The notes: a model not told the origin generated them from the sequence alone. Counted from the stretch's first letter, positions 24,449 to 33,536 are shown. The stretch is 42,391 nt of DNA from Candidatus Rifleibacteriota bacterium (GCA_018818125.1 JAHISQ010000051.1:1-42391), one strand, 5' to 3'. Translations and numbers: made by a program.

Positions 24449-27400
24449 ATGAGTAAAGCTGAATTTCCTATTTCACTTAAGCTTCCAGATGGTGATGCTG
24501 AGCTTCTTGGCGCGGCGGGGGAGGCTGTAAGGCAGGAGTATCGAGACTCGGTGCGATGGAAAAGGCTTAGATGCCGTAAGGTTTCACGGTTGACGGGCGT
24601 GGAAGACGGCATTTTTATAGTTGAAGTCGGGCATACGATTGACCTTGACTGGACCTGGGAGGGCGCGGTCGCCTTTCGACCTGCCGAAGTGAGGGAAACT
24701 CAAGGCGACATCAGCCAGATCGAGAAGCTTCTCTCGTTCACAGAAGACTATCAGTCAGGAAAAGCTTCACACTCAACTTGGATTGGTGAAGTGGTCGAGA
24801 TCGATGAAACCAACGGAAAGATATTCGTATATATTGCTGATCCAGCAAAAACACCGTGCGCTGGGACTTTCTATATCCGACCGTTTGATTTTTTGTTTCA
24901 TCTCAACAGTGTCTATAATCATTCTGATTTCACAAATGTCAGGTCTCGTTTGCCTGAACGTCTGAATGCCTGCCAGGGCGGCATAAACTCACACCCCAAT
25001 CTTTCTGCTGACCATTGTCTGGAGGAATTGAGGCAGCTGTGGTCTCATGCCTGGAGTTTCATGTGGGGTCCGCCAGGCACAGGTAAGACCACGACGATTG
25101 GTAAACAGGTAGCGGCCAACCTGCCTGAAAGCACTGGCCGTATTCTTGTAGTTTCAACGACCAACCGGGCTACAGATGAGGTTGCTCTTGCCATAGGCCG
25201 GTTTGCCAAACAAAATCGATCATCATACCTTTCAGAAGGTAAAATCCTGAGAATTGGCAAGAGTGCCGGTTATGCCCGTTATCGGGAAAACGGTCTGGTA
25301 GACCTTTTGAAGGGTACTGAGACCGATCTTCTTCATCAGATATCTGTACTACAGCGACAACTCCAAGGAGTTGAGACTCCTGAAGAGCGTGCAGTAATCC
25401 GTAAGGATATACAGGAACTGATGAAAAAAATGAAAAGCAGCGCGCTTGAGAATTTCATTTCTCCTGATGTGCAAGTCGTTGTTGCGACAGTATTCAAGGC
25501 CATATCTCTACTCAACGACGAAACTGTTCGAGACTTGCTTGGGTGTGGGAAAAGTTGTTTTACAACAATCATCATTGATGAAGCTGGCCTGATCTCGCGT
25601 GCGGCCGGGGCAGTATTATCATTGCTTGGTTCGCACCGAGTCATGTTTGTTGGCGACCCAAAGCAGTTGGCTCCGATAAGTCGTGTCAGTAGAATTCTAC
25701 CTACAAATCAGGCGGTCTGGCTGGGAAGTAGCACACTGAATCATTTGCAATCAACAAGAAATCTTCATGGTGGAGTGCATCTGCTCAAGGAGCAGTACCG
25801 TATGAATCCAGAGATAAGCAAGGCGATCTCGCATTACCAGTATGATGGCAGCCTCAGAGATTCCCAGCTGGTAGTCAATCGCCATTGGGACCTGCCACAA
25901 TTGATAAAGGATCAACCCCGCACTATCTGGTGTGTGCTTGATGAAGAAGACGACCTGCCGTCAATAAGGCCAGAGCGCGGCCCCGGTCACAGAAGCTGGA
26001 AACGCCCGGTCACTCGAAAGATTCTAAAGAGGTTTTTTTCTGACGACTCTTTAAAGAGCGCCTCAGGCATATTTATTAGCCCATTCCGGGCACAGGCAAA
26101 AGACATCGCACAGTTTTTCATAGAAGAAGGCTATAAAAGCTGGACGTCTGCTACTATTCATTCTTTTCAAGGCACTGAGGCGGAAGTAGTAATCCTCGAT
26201 ACAGTGAATGCCGGCAGTTGTGGCTGGTCTACTCCCGAATGGAAACGTCTTATAAATGTTGGTCTTAGTCGCGGCAAGGAATTTGCGATGATTCTTGCCA
26301 GTCGTGCAGAAATGAACCAGATATACCTTAAGCCTCTTCTGCCATTTTTCAAGCCAAGGTTTCTCAGGGAAAGAAGCGGCCGGGCTTTTTTCGAAACCGT
26401 CGACGCAGAAGTTGTATGGGACAAGTTCCAGGAGACCCATTCTGACTCATCTGCTCTAGGCTCACAGATCGTTCAGCGTAAATTGCAGAGGCCAGTTCTC
26501 AGCCGTGAGCAACAGAAGCTATGTGGCTATAGAATGGATGGTAAGCCCCGACTTGTCAGGGGCGTAGCTGGCAGCGGCAAAACCTACGTTCTGGCTCACT
26601 GGCTGGGTAAGACTATAAATTCGATGCGTGAAAATTCAGACGCAAGATTTTTTGCTGTGTATGCGAACGCATCCTTGAAACAGCTCATACAGGACACTAT
26701 TGCCACTGCCTGGGAAAAAGAAAACCCCGACAATGCCTTTCCATGGGATAGCGTAACATTCATGCATGTCAAGGAGCTGCTTGACTTGAAGCTGCCCGAA
26801 ATCGGCCTGCGTCTGGACAGAGATGATTTTGACTATGACCGGGCTGCCGCCGACTATTTACAGCGAAAGCGTTCTGAAGACATACAGCCGATATGCGATG
26901 CTGTTTTTATTGATGAGGCCCAGGATATGGGACCGAACACTCTCAAACTGATTTCATATCTCGTTAAACAGTCCGACCCGGCAGACCCGAACAGCAAGTC
27001 AGTTAATATTTTCTATGATAATGCCCAGAACATCTATGAGAGGGCAACTCCGAAATGGTCAGAGATGGGTCTTGATATGCGTGGTAGATCAACCGTTATG
27101 GAAGAGAGTTTCAGGTCAACTCGCCCAATTTCTGAGTTTGCCCTGAACGTCTTGTATTCAATTCAATCACCGGAGAGCGACCCTGATTACAGGGAGCTGT
27201 TAAAACGTGGTCTGGTAGAGAAGACGAGAGTTCATGGCTGCACCTGGTGGAAAGTCAGGTTTAATCAAATAGAAGGCCCGCAACCTGTTTTTAAAAAATT
27301 CGCGAATATTGAAGACGAGTTTAATGCTCTCGGAGACCAGCTTGTGCACTGGATCAAAAGCGACGGCGTTAAACCTCGGGATATAAGTATTTTATACATA

Positions 27401-28459
27401 GGTCGCAACATTCCATGGCGAATTGAGCAGCAGGTCGCTCAAAAGCTCAAGCCTCTTGGTGTGCAGATTTCTCATCAGACAAGCAGAAGCTTTGAACGTG
27501 ATGAAAGATCTATTCTCGTCACCACTCCACATTCATTCAAGGGTTTTGAAACTGAAATCGTTATAGTAGCAGGGGTGGACCAGTTTTATAAAAAGGGTAA
27601 GGGTATTCTCTGTAACACATTATACGTAGCTATAACGCGTGCGCGTTCAATATTGTATGTATACGGCAAGCAAAGCAGTGACAAGGATATAGTAGATTTA
27701 TTTGCCGTTTTTGACAGAACGCTTGATTTGCTGGTAAGGCGCCCTGATGTTCAGTTTGATCTGAGTCCGTTGGATGATTTTGAAGACATCGCCATGAGAA
27801 TTGGTAAGGAAAACCGCAACTGGCTGGAAGGTCTATGGCATGATGGCATACAGCAGGAGCCAATTGTAGCAGCAGATGGAGAAATATTAGCCGAGCCACT
27901 ATTCTGGTTCAAAAATGGTAAACAGCTGGTCTGTTGTTTTGAAAGAGATTCTCTTACTACCCATATTCGGAACAGAATTGAAGATGGTAGTGGCCGGGTC
28001 ATTTTTCCGGGGGACAGTATTGAGTTGAATGCCTCAGCTGCTTCAAGGGCTAATGGTTTCCCATATAGTCAGGATGAGGAGCCCGTCGTTTTGAGCGGGA
28101 TTGTTCTAGAAAATCAACAGGTTAGAAAAAAGCCAGAGGCCAAAATTCAAACACAAAAAAATCAATCAGGTCATAATTTCTACGTCGTTAAGCCGGATCG
28201 AGGATGTTGGCTGATTATCGACACAAGAACAAACGGAATTTATAAGATTAAATCAGACAAAGACGCTGCAGACATGGAAATACGTGCTTTAAATAGCTTA
28301 TCCGCGCCTGTAGAAAAATCAGGGGTGTGTGTTGTGGAACCATATTTTGGTGGGTGGCGTGTAGTAAATTCAGTCACTCAAGAGATAGTAATGAGCTACT
28401 GCAATACCAAGCAGACTGCCCTTGACCGTGCCGAAGAAGAAAATCGTAAGCGTTTTTAA
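24449..28459 (+). CDS. tandem SF1 helicase: UPF1-like core fused to UvrD-like core
   Basis: A 1336-residue protein with two complete superfamily 1 motors. Core 1 (about 190-640) is UPF1/AAA_11-12-like: GPPGTGKTT at 207-215, IIIDEAG (377-380), GDPKQLAPI, EQYRMNP, HSFQGTEAEVVILD and GLSRGKEF. Core 2 (about 680-1075) is UvrD-like: GVAGSGKT at 705-712, FIDEAQD (822-825), EESFRSTRP, TPHSFKGFETEIVI and YVAITRARS. The ~190 N-terminal residues look beta-rich. The C-terminus holds two similar units (YVVKPDRGCWLIIDTRTNG and CVVEPYFGGWRVV), resembling DUF2188-type repeats. All ATPase motifs are intact, so both motors may work. It is flanked by the Mrr and GIY-YIG/RNase D genes at ~45-nt gaps. Confidence 0.86.
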   Translation: MSKAEFPISLKLPDGDAELLGAAGEAVRQEYRDSVRWKRLRCRKVSRLTGVEDGIFIVEVGHTIDLDWTWEGAVAFRPAEVRETQGDISQIEKLLSFTEDYQSGKASHSTWIGEVVEIDETNGKIFVYIADPAKTPCAGTFYIRPFDFLFHLNSVYNHSDFTNVRSRLPERLNACQGGINSHPNLSADHCLEELRQLWSHAWSFMWGPPGTGKTTTIGKQVAANLPESTGRILVVSTTNRATDEVALAIGRFAKQNRSSYLSEGKILRIGKSAGYARYRENGLVDLLKGTETDLLHQISVLQRQLQGVETPEERAVIRKDIQELMKKMKSSALENFISPDVQVVVATVFKAISLLNDETVRDLLGCGKSCFTTIIIDEAGLISRAAGAVLSLLGSHRVMFVGDPKQLAPISRVSRILPTNQAVWLGSSTLNHLQSTRNLHGGVHLLKEQYRMNPEISKAISHYQYDGSLRDSQLVVNRHWDLPQLIKDQPRTIWCVLDEEDDLPSIRPERGPGHRSWKRPVTRKILKRFFSDDSLKSASGIFISPFRAQAKDIAQFFIEEGYKSWTSATIHSFQGTEAEVVILDTVNAGSCGWSTPEWKRLINVGLSRGKEFAMILASRAEMNQIYLKPLLPFFKPRFLRERSGRAFFETVDAEVVWDKFQETHSDSSALGSQIVQRKLQRPVLSREQQKLCGYRMDGKPRLVRGVAGSGKTYVLAHWLGKTINSMRENSDARFFAVYANASLKQLIQDTIATAWEKENPDNAFPWDSVTFMHVKELLDLKLPEIGLRLDRDDFDYDRAAADYLQRKRSEDIQPICDAVFIDEAQDMGPNTLKLISYLVKQSDPADPNSKSVNIFYDNAQNIYERATPKWSEMGLDMRGRSTVMEESFRSTRPISEFALNVLYSIQSPESDPDYRELLKRGLVEKTRVHGCTWWKVRFNQIEGPQPVFKKFANIEDEFNALGDQLVHWIKSDGVKPRDISILYIGRNIPWRIEQQVAQKLKPLGVQISHQTSRSFERDERSILVTTPHSFKGFETEIVIVAGVDQFYKKGKGILCNTLYVAITRARSILYVYGKQSSDKDIVDLFAVFDRTLDLLVRRPDVQFDLSPLDDFEDIAMRIGKENRNWLEGLWHDGIQQEPIVAADGEILAEPLFWFKNGKQLVCCFERDSLTTHIRNRIEDGSGRVIFPGDSIELNASAASRANGFPYSQDEEPVVLSGIVLENQQVRKKPEAKIQTQKNQSGHNFYVVKPDRGCWLIIDTRTNGIYKIKSDKDAADMEIRALNSLSAPVEKSGVCVVEPYFGGWRVVNSVTQEIVMSYCNTKQTALDRAEEENRKRF

Positions 28460-28504
28460 GTTTTATGAATTCGAGAAATGCTTGCCAGCTATTGGAGGAG
28501 TATT

Positions 28505-29722
28505 TTGAACCAGTCAGAACAGCCTGGCCGATTACGTACTTGGCTTGGAGATGCGCGGCCGGAAATCGTGCCGCTTTTTGCTGTTAACGAGCATCTTGAA
28601 GTTGCGACATGGGTTCGTTCCGGCACGTCGCCCAGGCGAATGCTGCGCCGGTCGCAGCTTATGGAAGAAGCCATAGTAAGCATCGTCGAAAAAGGGCTCA
28701 GGCAGGATGACTGGCATGGACTGCTATATATTATGGGGTGGGGCGACCTGCCGGGTTTTCGGCCGCTGTATGTTGGCAAGGCCGGAAAGCGCGGAGTGAA
28801 GAACCCGATCAGTGAAAACCTTAAAAACCTTGCGGTCGATAAGACCAAGTTTGCCAGATGGGGTGACGGTCTGGCTTATCACATTGGCGATTTGAGCCAG
28901 GTTCTTTTTCGTTGGCAGGCCTATCGGCCTCCACAGCAGAAGTATGAAAAGTGGGCCGAAATGCTTTTCGTCGAACGCGATCCGCCCCACCTGCGCGAAA
29001 AAGTTAATCTCGCGCTCATTCCCTGGTATTCGTCTTCGGTCGGCCCGGCAGGCAGACAGCTCAGTCTCGAAGATGCCGAAAATGAACTTATTTCCCTCGC
29101 ATCTCACGAATTCAGCGATATTCTGCTCAACGTTCAGGGGGAAAAGTTGTGTCGGCCGGCTTCAGCTGATACTGCCCGTGCCCCGCAAACTGTCGGCAAA
29201 AAGCCATTGCATATCATCAGTGACGGCAAGGCTCTCGAAGTCCTGGTCGGTGAACTCGAAAAATGTGAGCTCGTCGGCCTTGATGTAGAAACCTGCATGC
29301 GCACTCAGCGGCTTTGTCTGATACAGATAGCCACGGAGCAGTTTATTGCGATTATCGATGCGTTGGCGATATGCGATCTATCACTCCTGGCCAGGATTTT
29401 CGGTTCCGAGAAGATTGTAAAAATCATACACAACGCGACCTTTGAACGCGGTGTGCTCAGATCTGTCGGTCTTGAGCTCGCAGCAGTTTTCGATACTCTC
29501 ACGGCATCACGGCGCATTCGCGGCAAACAGCCCGATGGGCACAGCCTGGCCGTTGTCGCTCGGCGTGAGCTTAACTGTGACATGGATAAAACGCTGCAGA
29601 CTTCTGACTGGACCCGCCGCCCGCTGACGCGTTCCCAGATCGGCTACGCGTCTCTGGACGCTGATGTTCTGATCGACCTCTACAAAGTATTCAATTCTTT
29701 CTCAACAGGTCGGCTGTTATGA
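28505..29722 (+). CDS. GIY-YIG-like domain fused to RNase D-like 3'-5' exonuclease
   Basis: The N-terminal half has LLYIMGWG and PLYVGKAGKRG about 10 residues apart, the two strands of a GIY-YIG nuclease core. The C-terminal half is a DEDDy exonuclease: GLDVET (Exo I), HNATFERGVL (Exo II, with Glu where Asp is usual) and YASLD (Exo III). TTG at 28505 is my choice of start: GGAGGAG lies 4 nt upstream, and a relic of the same gene at 40220 also begins TTGAA after GGAGA. The ATG at 28478 has no ribosome site. The protein is 405 residues. It follows the tandem helicase by 45 nt, so helicase, Mrr and this nuclease form a natural set. The GIY-YIG call is weaker than the exonuclease call. Confidence 0.75.
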   Translation: MNQSEQPGRLRTWLGDARPEIVPLFAVNEHLEVATWVRSGTSPRRMLRRSQLMEEAIVSIVEKGLRQDDWHGLLYIMGWGDLPGFRPLYVGKAGKRGVKNPISENLKNLAVDKTKFARWGDGLAYHIGDLSQVLFRWQAYRPPQQKYEKWAEMLFVERDPPHLREKVNLALIPWYSSSVGPAGRQLSLEDAENELISLASHEFSDILLNVQGEKLCRPASADTARAPQTVGKKPLHIISDGKALEVLVGELEKCELVGLDVETCMRTQRLCLIQIATEQFIAIIDALAICDLSLLARIFGSEKIVKIIHNATFERGVLRSVGLELAAVFDTLTASRRIRGKQPDGHSLAVVARRELNCDMDKTLQTSDWTRRPLTRSQIGYASLDADVLIDLYKVFNSFSTGRLL

Positions 29723-29847
29723 GAACAATCGGACTGCAGAGGGTTGTAAGTGCAATTGTCGTCCCAGGCTGGAATTATGACAGATTTTTTATTATAGTGG
29801 TTAAGAATAAACATGGTCTTAGATTCTAAAAAACGAGGTTCAGAGAC

Positions 29848-31329
29848 TTGAGTGGACAAACAGTAAAAATTTCATATGCATATGATACTGAACGTGATTG
29901 TCTAATTTCTGTCGCAAAAGCTGTTAAGGGTAAAGATTATGAATGCCCTGGATGCCGGTCCATGCTAAGAAAAAAAGCAGGCGAGCAGCGTCGAGAGCAT
30001 TTTTTTCACACAAAGCCCTCTGACTGCTCTATTTCTTATGAAACAAGCCTGCATTTTGGTGCCAAGCTTTTTTTGAAAGAAAGACTGACAGACTGTCTTC
30101 CTGTCGAAATTTATTTTCCGACCAGCATATTGCCGAACAATGAATTCAAGCATCTTCTGGCAAAAGAAGAGGTTGAAAAGATTCAGGTGCCTGTCAATCG
30201 GTTGATTCAGATCCCTCTGTGTGTGCATGAGAACGAGGTGGCGATAGACAGCAGCCGTTTCAAGGCAGATGTTGTAAGTCGAAGTCCGCAACAGCAAACT
30301 GTAATGGTTTGGGAAATAATGGTTACACATGAAATTGATTCTGAAAAGAGACGCTGGCTATTAGATAATCGGCTTTCATATATTGAGTTAAAGCCATCAG
30401 AAAAGGGGTTTGACGAGTTTGCATTCGAAGTCGCATCTTATGGGAATCTTGATTGCTTGAAGCCTGAGGCCTTTAAACTGGCAAGCTTGCTGGATGTGTA
30501 TCAAAAAGAGCTGAATGAAAAGTTTTCGTGGCTTTATATAAGGCAGTTTCTGGACAATATCAATGACCTGGTGTTTGATCAGCTTATCGAAAACACGAAC
30601 AAAGCATTATTTGATGTCTCCTACAAGCTGCCTGACCATGTTGAAGATTCCCGAGCCTTTTTTGCTCGCGAAAAGTCTTTTGAAATCAAGCATGATTACT
30701 GCAAGGGAAAAATGCCCGCAGAATTTCGCTATGAAAGATTGCAGCGGATTACCTTGAAACCAACAAAGTATGATCCTGCCCCATGGTTTAACGAAAAATA
30801 CTGGGCTAATTCCCCACTGACTCTTTGTGGCGAGTTTTTTGTTAAGTTTTCAAAAAAAATAGATGCGATGATTGCTTCAGTTGATGATTCAGGAAGGCTT
30901 GTTTCAGCAAGAGCTTCAATGTTTACTTCCGATTTCAGGCAAGTCTGTATTCACGTTTCTGAAACTGAAACAGAAGGCGTCAGCCAGATGCTTAACCTGG
31001 AATTTCTGGTTTTTGATAAAACGAACCCTGCCGACCCTCATTATCGAATAGAGTTTCCTGAGTGCGAAGAAGGCGATGTCATAGAACAGCCTGATGCACG
31101 ATTGGCTTTTCCTACTGGTCTCTTTGTTAAGTTTCTTGCCGACCTGATGCAAATTGCTCAGATCGATTTAATCATAGGTAGAAATGAAAAAGGCTATGAA
31201 AACGTGTATGGGCTGAAGATCGAGGGCGTTTATTCGATCAAAGCTTTCAACCTTGAGGTGCGCAAGTCTGTTGTTGATTCCTTGAAAGACATCTTTTTCA
31301 ACCCGCCGACGAAAATCCCCGCCGGCTAA
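29848..31329 (+). CDS. CoiA-like protein with zinc finger and PD-(D/E)XK-type domain
   Basis: A 493-residue protein. YECPGCRSMLRKKAGEQR then HFFHTKPSDCSISYETSLHFGAKLFL is the N-terminal zinc-finger signature of the competence protein CoiA family. FKADVV and VMVWEIMVTHEIDSEKRRWLL resemble its nuclease-like core. The remaining ~270 residues are unlike short CoiA proteins and unrecognised, so it is longer than the usual 300-400 residues. CoiA acts in recombination of incoming ssDNA; copies in defence islands probably act as nucleases instead. The start is a TTG with a modest CGAGG site. It lies 125 nt after the exonuclease fusion, so co-transcription is possible but not certain. The 28-bp palindrome follows. 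Confidence 0.72.
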   Translation: MSGQTVKISYAYDTERDCLISVAKAVKGKDYECPGCRSMLRKKAGEQRREHFFHTKPSDCSISYETSLHFGAKLFLKERLTDCLPVEIYFPTSILPNNEFKHLLAKEEVEKIQVPVNRLIQIPLCVHENEVAIDSSRFKADVVSRSPQQQTVMVWEIMVTHEIDSEKRRWLLDNRLSYIELKPSEKGFDEFAFEVASYGNLDCLKPEAFKLASLLDVYQKELNEKFSWLYIRQFLDNINDLVFDQLIENTNKALFDVSYKLPDHVEDSRAFFAREKSFEIKHDYCKGKMPAEFRYERLQRITLKPTKYDPAPWFNEKYWANSPLTLCGEFFVKFSKKIDAMIASVDDSGRLVSARASMFTSDFRQVCIHVSETETEGVSQMLNLEFLVFDKTNPADPHYRIEFPECEEGDVIEQPDARLAFPTGLFVKFLADLMQIAQIDLIIGRNEKGYENVYGLKIEGVYSIKAFNLEVRKSVVDSLKDIFFNPPTKIPAG

Positions 31330-31362
31330 AGGCTCATTAAGCAGTGATTCGTCAGATTTTGA

Positions 31363-31390
31363 TTCCTCTGCGCTACGTAGCGCAGAGGAA
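31363..31390. repeat. interspersed palindrome, copy 6: perfect 28 bp (CT/AG type)
   Basis: The longest copy: all 14 base pairs of the dyad match, with core TGCGCTACGTAGCGCA at 31369-31384. It lies 33 bp after the CoiA-like stop, between convergent genes. No T run follows on either strand, so it is not an ordinary terminator. Confidence 0.92.
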
Positions 31391-31484
31391 AACAGAGTGC
31401 GGGGCCAAGGTGAACTGTGAACCTCAATGCTGGGTTTGAGATGAAGCGGCGCGTAAAGCTAGTCGATTTTCTTTTTAGACACCC

Positions 31485-32405
31485 TTAGCCAGGATTTTTT
31501 GCTTTCACTTCCCATTGTAGGGGTGTTTCAATGAATGCCTTCTCGATTTGACGCCTTTCGAGAATTGTCAGCTTGGGCGTGGAAAGACAATTCGTTACGA
31601 TTGCCAGTCTCCATCTAGGGTTAAATGAATAATTTCTTTCGTTTCTTGTCCAAATGAATGTTTTTTCTGATAGAGAGGTCCCTTTGATTTCTACGTGTAA
31701 TTCTCCTCTATCGCTCCTTGCAATGATATCGTAACCGCAATTGTCGGCTTGCCGGTCAATTATCTGATATCCCTGTTTTGAAAAATAATTCATTGTAAAT
31801 GCAACTGCTACTTTTTCAACTTCAGGATTTGGTTTTGGGCGAACTTTCTTTATGCTGCCAGCTGTTAACTGCGATGCGCCTTCTGATTTTACTTGCTGAA
31901 AAATTTTGTAGAATTCATTTCTCCAAGGCTCGGAGCTGTTTTCAGGTAGGATGTAGACTATGGACGTTCTGGCAAAGTGCTTTCCCGGAACAGTTATCTG
32001 CCGCTTTTCAGGGTCGATGAAAAAAGCTTTCTTACCTTGAATGCAATAGTAGAAATTGGACCCGTCTGAGTCTAATTCGAAATCAATCCCGGCTTCATAC
32101 TCTGGCCTCTCGCACCAATCGTGCTCAAATAATGCGTTTTCATACCAGCCTACGACAGTCAAAGGCCCCGTGCCCTCATATGCTGCAACAAAAACAACTG
32201 TCCAATTCTCGCGGTGTTTGGGCTGCGGAACCGAATGCTTGCTACCAATTCCAGGAATATAGGCATAGAAAAGCCCATCGGGGCCCGGAAGAAAATTATA
32301 CTTCTCATGAGGTTCCTTGTCAGATACAATGTATTGGTGGCGACCGGCGACTGGGCCACCTTGATAAAAGTCAGACCAACCTGTCTTGGCAAAGGCGATT
32401 TTCAT
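31485..32405 (-). CDS. DUF3883 protein with probable PUA/EVE-like N-terminus
   Basis: A 306-residue protein. The last ~110 residues (VEKVAVAFTMNYFSKQGYQII, CGYDIIAR, LHVEIKGTS, FIWTRNE) are DUF3883, a domain with a D...ExK pattern found in restriction-like proteins. The N-terminal part (SDFYQGGPVAGRHQYI, TGPLTVVGWYENALF) looks like a small-ligand or base-sensing PUA/EVE-type domain, so a modification-dependent nuclease is possible. The frame is open to 32504, but AGGAGG (32417-32412) stands 6 nt before the ATG at 32405, fixing the start there. It is transcribed away from the orphan antitoxin gene. Confidence 0.78.
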   Translation of the reverse strand: MKIAFAKTGWSDFYQGGPVAGRHQYIVSDKEPHEKYNFLPGPDGLFYAYIPGIGSKHSVPQPKHRENWTVVFVAAYEGTGPLTVVGWYENALFEHDWCERPEYEAGIDFELDSDGSNFYYCIQGKKAFFIDPEKRQITVPGKHFARTSIVYILPENSSEPWRNEFYKIFQQVKSEGASQLTAGSIKKVRPKPNPEVEKVAVAFTMNYFSKQGYQIIDRQADNCGYDIIARSDRGELHVEIKGTSLSEKTFIWTRNERNYSFNPRWRLAIVTNCLSTPKLTILERRQIEKAFIETPLQWEVKAKNPG

Positions 32406-32536
32406 CCTCATCCTCCTGCATGAAAAAGATTTTGTAAATTGCTGTATATTATAACTGCTGTGGACAGAAATGAATAGTATGTTAGTCTCTAACAGAGGCT
32501 TCATTTGCGCCGACCTATATAAAGTTGACCAAAGCT

Positions 32537-32821
32537 ATGATAAAGGATTATCAGGATTCTACCGGCAATGTATTTCTGGATCTCGGCTATTCTCTCGAAG
32601 ATGCTGAGCTCCTAAGATTGCGTGCCGATCTGATGGCGGCGGTAAGAAAATGGATCAGCGAAAACAGGTTAACCCCGCACGAAGCTGCAGAAATTCTGCA
32701 TGTCAGCCAGCCAAGGATTACTGATCTTCAACGTGGCAAATGGGACAGGTTCAGCCTTGAAAAATTGATCGTGCTTGCCATAAGATCAGGGTTCAAACTG
32801 GCTGTCAGTCGCACAGTATAA
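32537..32821 (+). CDS. HigA-type helix-turn-helix antitoxin, no toxin beside it
   Basis: A 94-residue protein: TGNVFLDLGYSLEDAELL, then LTPHEAAEILHVSQPRITDL (helix-turn-helix) and FSLEKLIVLAIRSGF follow the XRE/HigA2 antitoxin pattern closely. Such antitoxins bind DNA and neutralise a RelE/HigB-type toxin usually encoded just upstream. Here the upstream gene is divergent and no RelE-like frame exists, so it is an orphan: a regulator, an antidote to a toxin elsewhere, or a relic. The ATG at 32537 is more likely than the TTG at 32525 because MIKDYQDSTGNVF is the family's usual lead-in. The ribosome site is weak. Confidence 0.78.
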   Translation: MIKDYQDSTGNVFLDLGYSLEDAELLRLRADLMAAVRKWISENRLTPHEAAEILHVSQPRITDLQRGKWDRFSLEKLIVLAIRSGFKLAVSRTV

Positions 32822-32834
32822 AATTTCAGCTCGC

Positions 32835-32850
32835 TGCGCTACGTAGCGTA
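32835..32850. repeat. interspersed palindrome, copy 7
   Basis: TGCGCTACGTAGCGTA, one mismatch from a perfect dyad, 13 nt after the HigA-type stop. Similarity to the second AbiE region begins here (see 41952). Confidence 0.85.
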
Positions 32851-32896
32851 GGTAAAACATCCAATTAGCGTCTGCAAATGTTCTGATGCATACGTC

Positions 32897-32943
32897 TTGT
32901 TTATCTCCAGAAAGTATCATATAATTATACTTATTGGAGATAA
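32897..32943 (+). promoter_or_regulatory. AbiE promoter overlapped by a two-part operator
   Basis: TTGTTT (32897-32902), a 17-nt spacer and TATAAT (32920-32925) form a strong promoter. Over it lies a dyad: TTATCTCCA (32901-32909) with TGGAGATAA (32935-32943) and, inside, AAGTAT (32912-32917) with ATACTT (32927-32932), 2 nt apart on both sides. The right arm contains the ribosome site. AbiEi proteins are known to repress their own operon through inverted repeats, so this is the likely target. The same layout recurs at 42014. Confidence 0.85.
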
Positions 32944-32945
32944 AA

Positions 32946-33536
32946 ATGTTTAAAGACCATGCCATGCTGATGCACGAGCTTCGGGAGTATGCGTCTCCCA
33001 AGGCAAAGATCACCAGGTTAATCAAGTCTGGCGAGATCATCCAGGTGCGCCGGGGTATTTTCCTGCCGGCCGCTGATCGTGGGTATTCGCTCAAAAGCCT
33101 GGCTGCGATCGTCTACGGGCCCTCATATATTTCGTTTGAATCGGCGTTGAGCTATTACGGGCTCATTCCCGAAAAGGTCAACGCCATAACCAGCGCCACT
33201 TTCAAAAAGAACAAGAATCGCATTTTCCATACGCCGCTGGGTGATTTTTACTATTATTATCTGCCTGCGGCGGCATATCCATACGCTGTTAAATGTGAGC
33301 AGGAGGGTGGGGCGACTTTTTTGATAGCGTCGCCGGAAAAGGCCCTATGTGATCTTCTTTTCCGTGCCGGCCGGGTAGGCAGCTGCGAGGCTTTGCGCAA
33401 GCTGCTGCATGAAGACTGGCGAATCGAGCCGGGCAGTCTGGAAACTCTCGATTTTGCCACTTTTGAGTTTCTCGCACCACTTTACCGGAAAACCGTTTTC
33501 AAGCATCTGCTCAGACTTCTAAAAAAGGAAGCATGA
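32946..33536 (+). CDS. abiEi: AbiEi type IV antitoxin
   Basis: A 196-residue antitoxin of the AbiE system. The N-terminal winged helix (MLMHELREYASPKAKITRLI, KSGEIIQVRRGIFLP) binds the operator; AIVYGPSYISFESALSYYGLIPE and SPEKALCDLLF are AbiEi hallmarks. AbiEi blocks the AbiEii nucleotidyltransferase and represses the operon. GGAGA lies 5 nt before the ATG at 32946; the in-frame TTG at 32934 is inside the operator and unlikely. The stop overlaps the toxin start as ATGA. A second copy, about a dozen substitutions away in the shared 329 bp and nearly all of them silent, begins at 42063. Confidence 0.92.
   Translation: MFKDHAMLMHELREYASPKAKITRLIKSGEIIQVRRGIFLPAADRGYSLKSLAAIVYGPSYISFESALSYYGLIPEKVNAITSATFKKNKNRIFHTPLGDFYYYYLPAAAYPYAVKCEQEGGATFLIASPEKALCDLLFRAGRVGSCEALRKLLHEDWRIEPGSLETLDFATFEFLAPLYRKTVFKHLLRLLKKEA

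Noticed and set aside
31363..31390. 28-bp palindrome as a bidirectional terminator for the convergent genes
   Set aside because: The stem is followed by A-rich sequence on both strands rather than a T run, and the same motif recurs where no convergent genes end.
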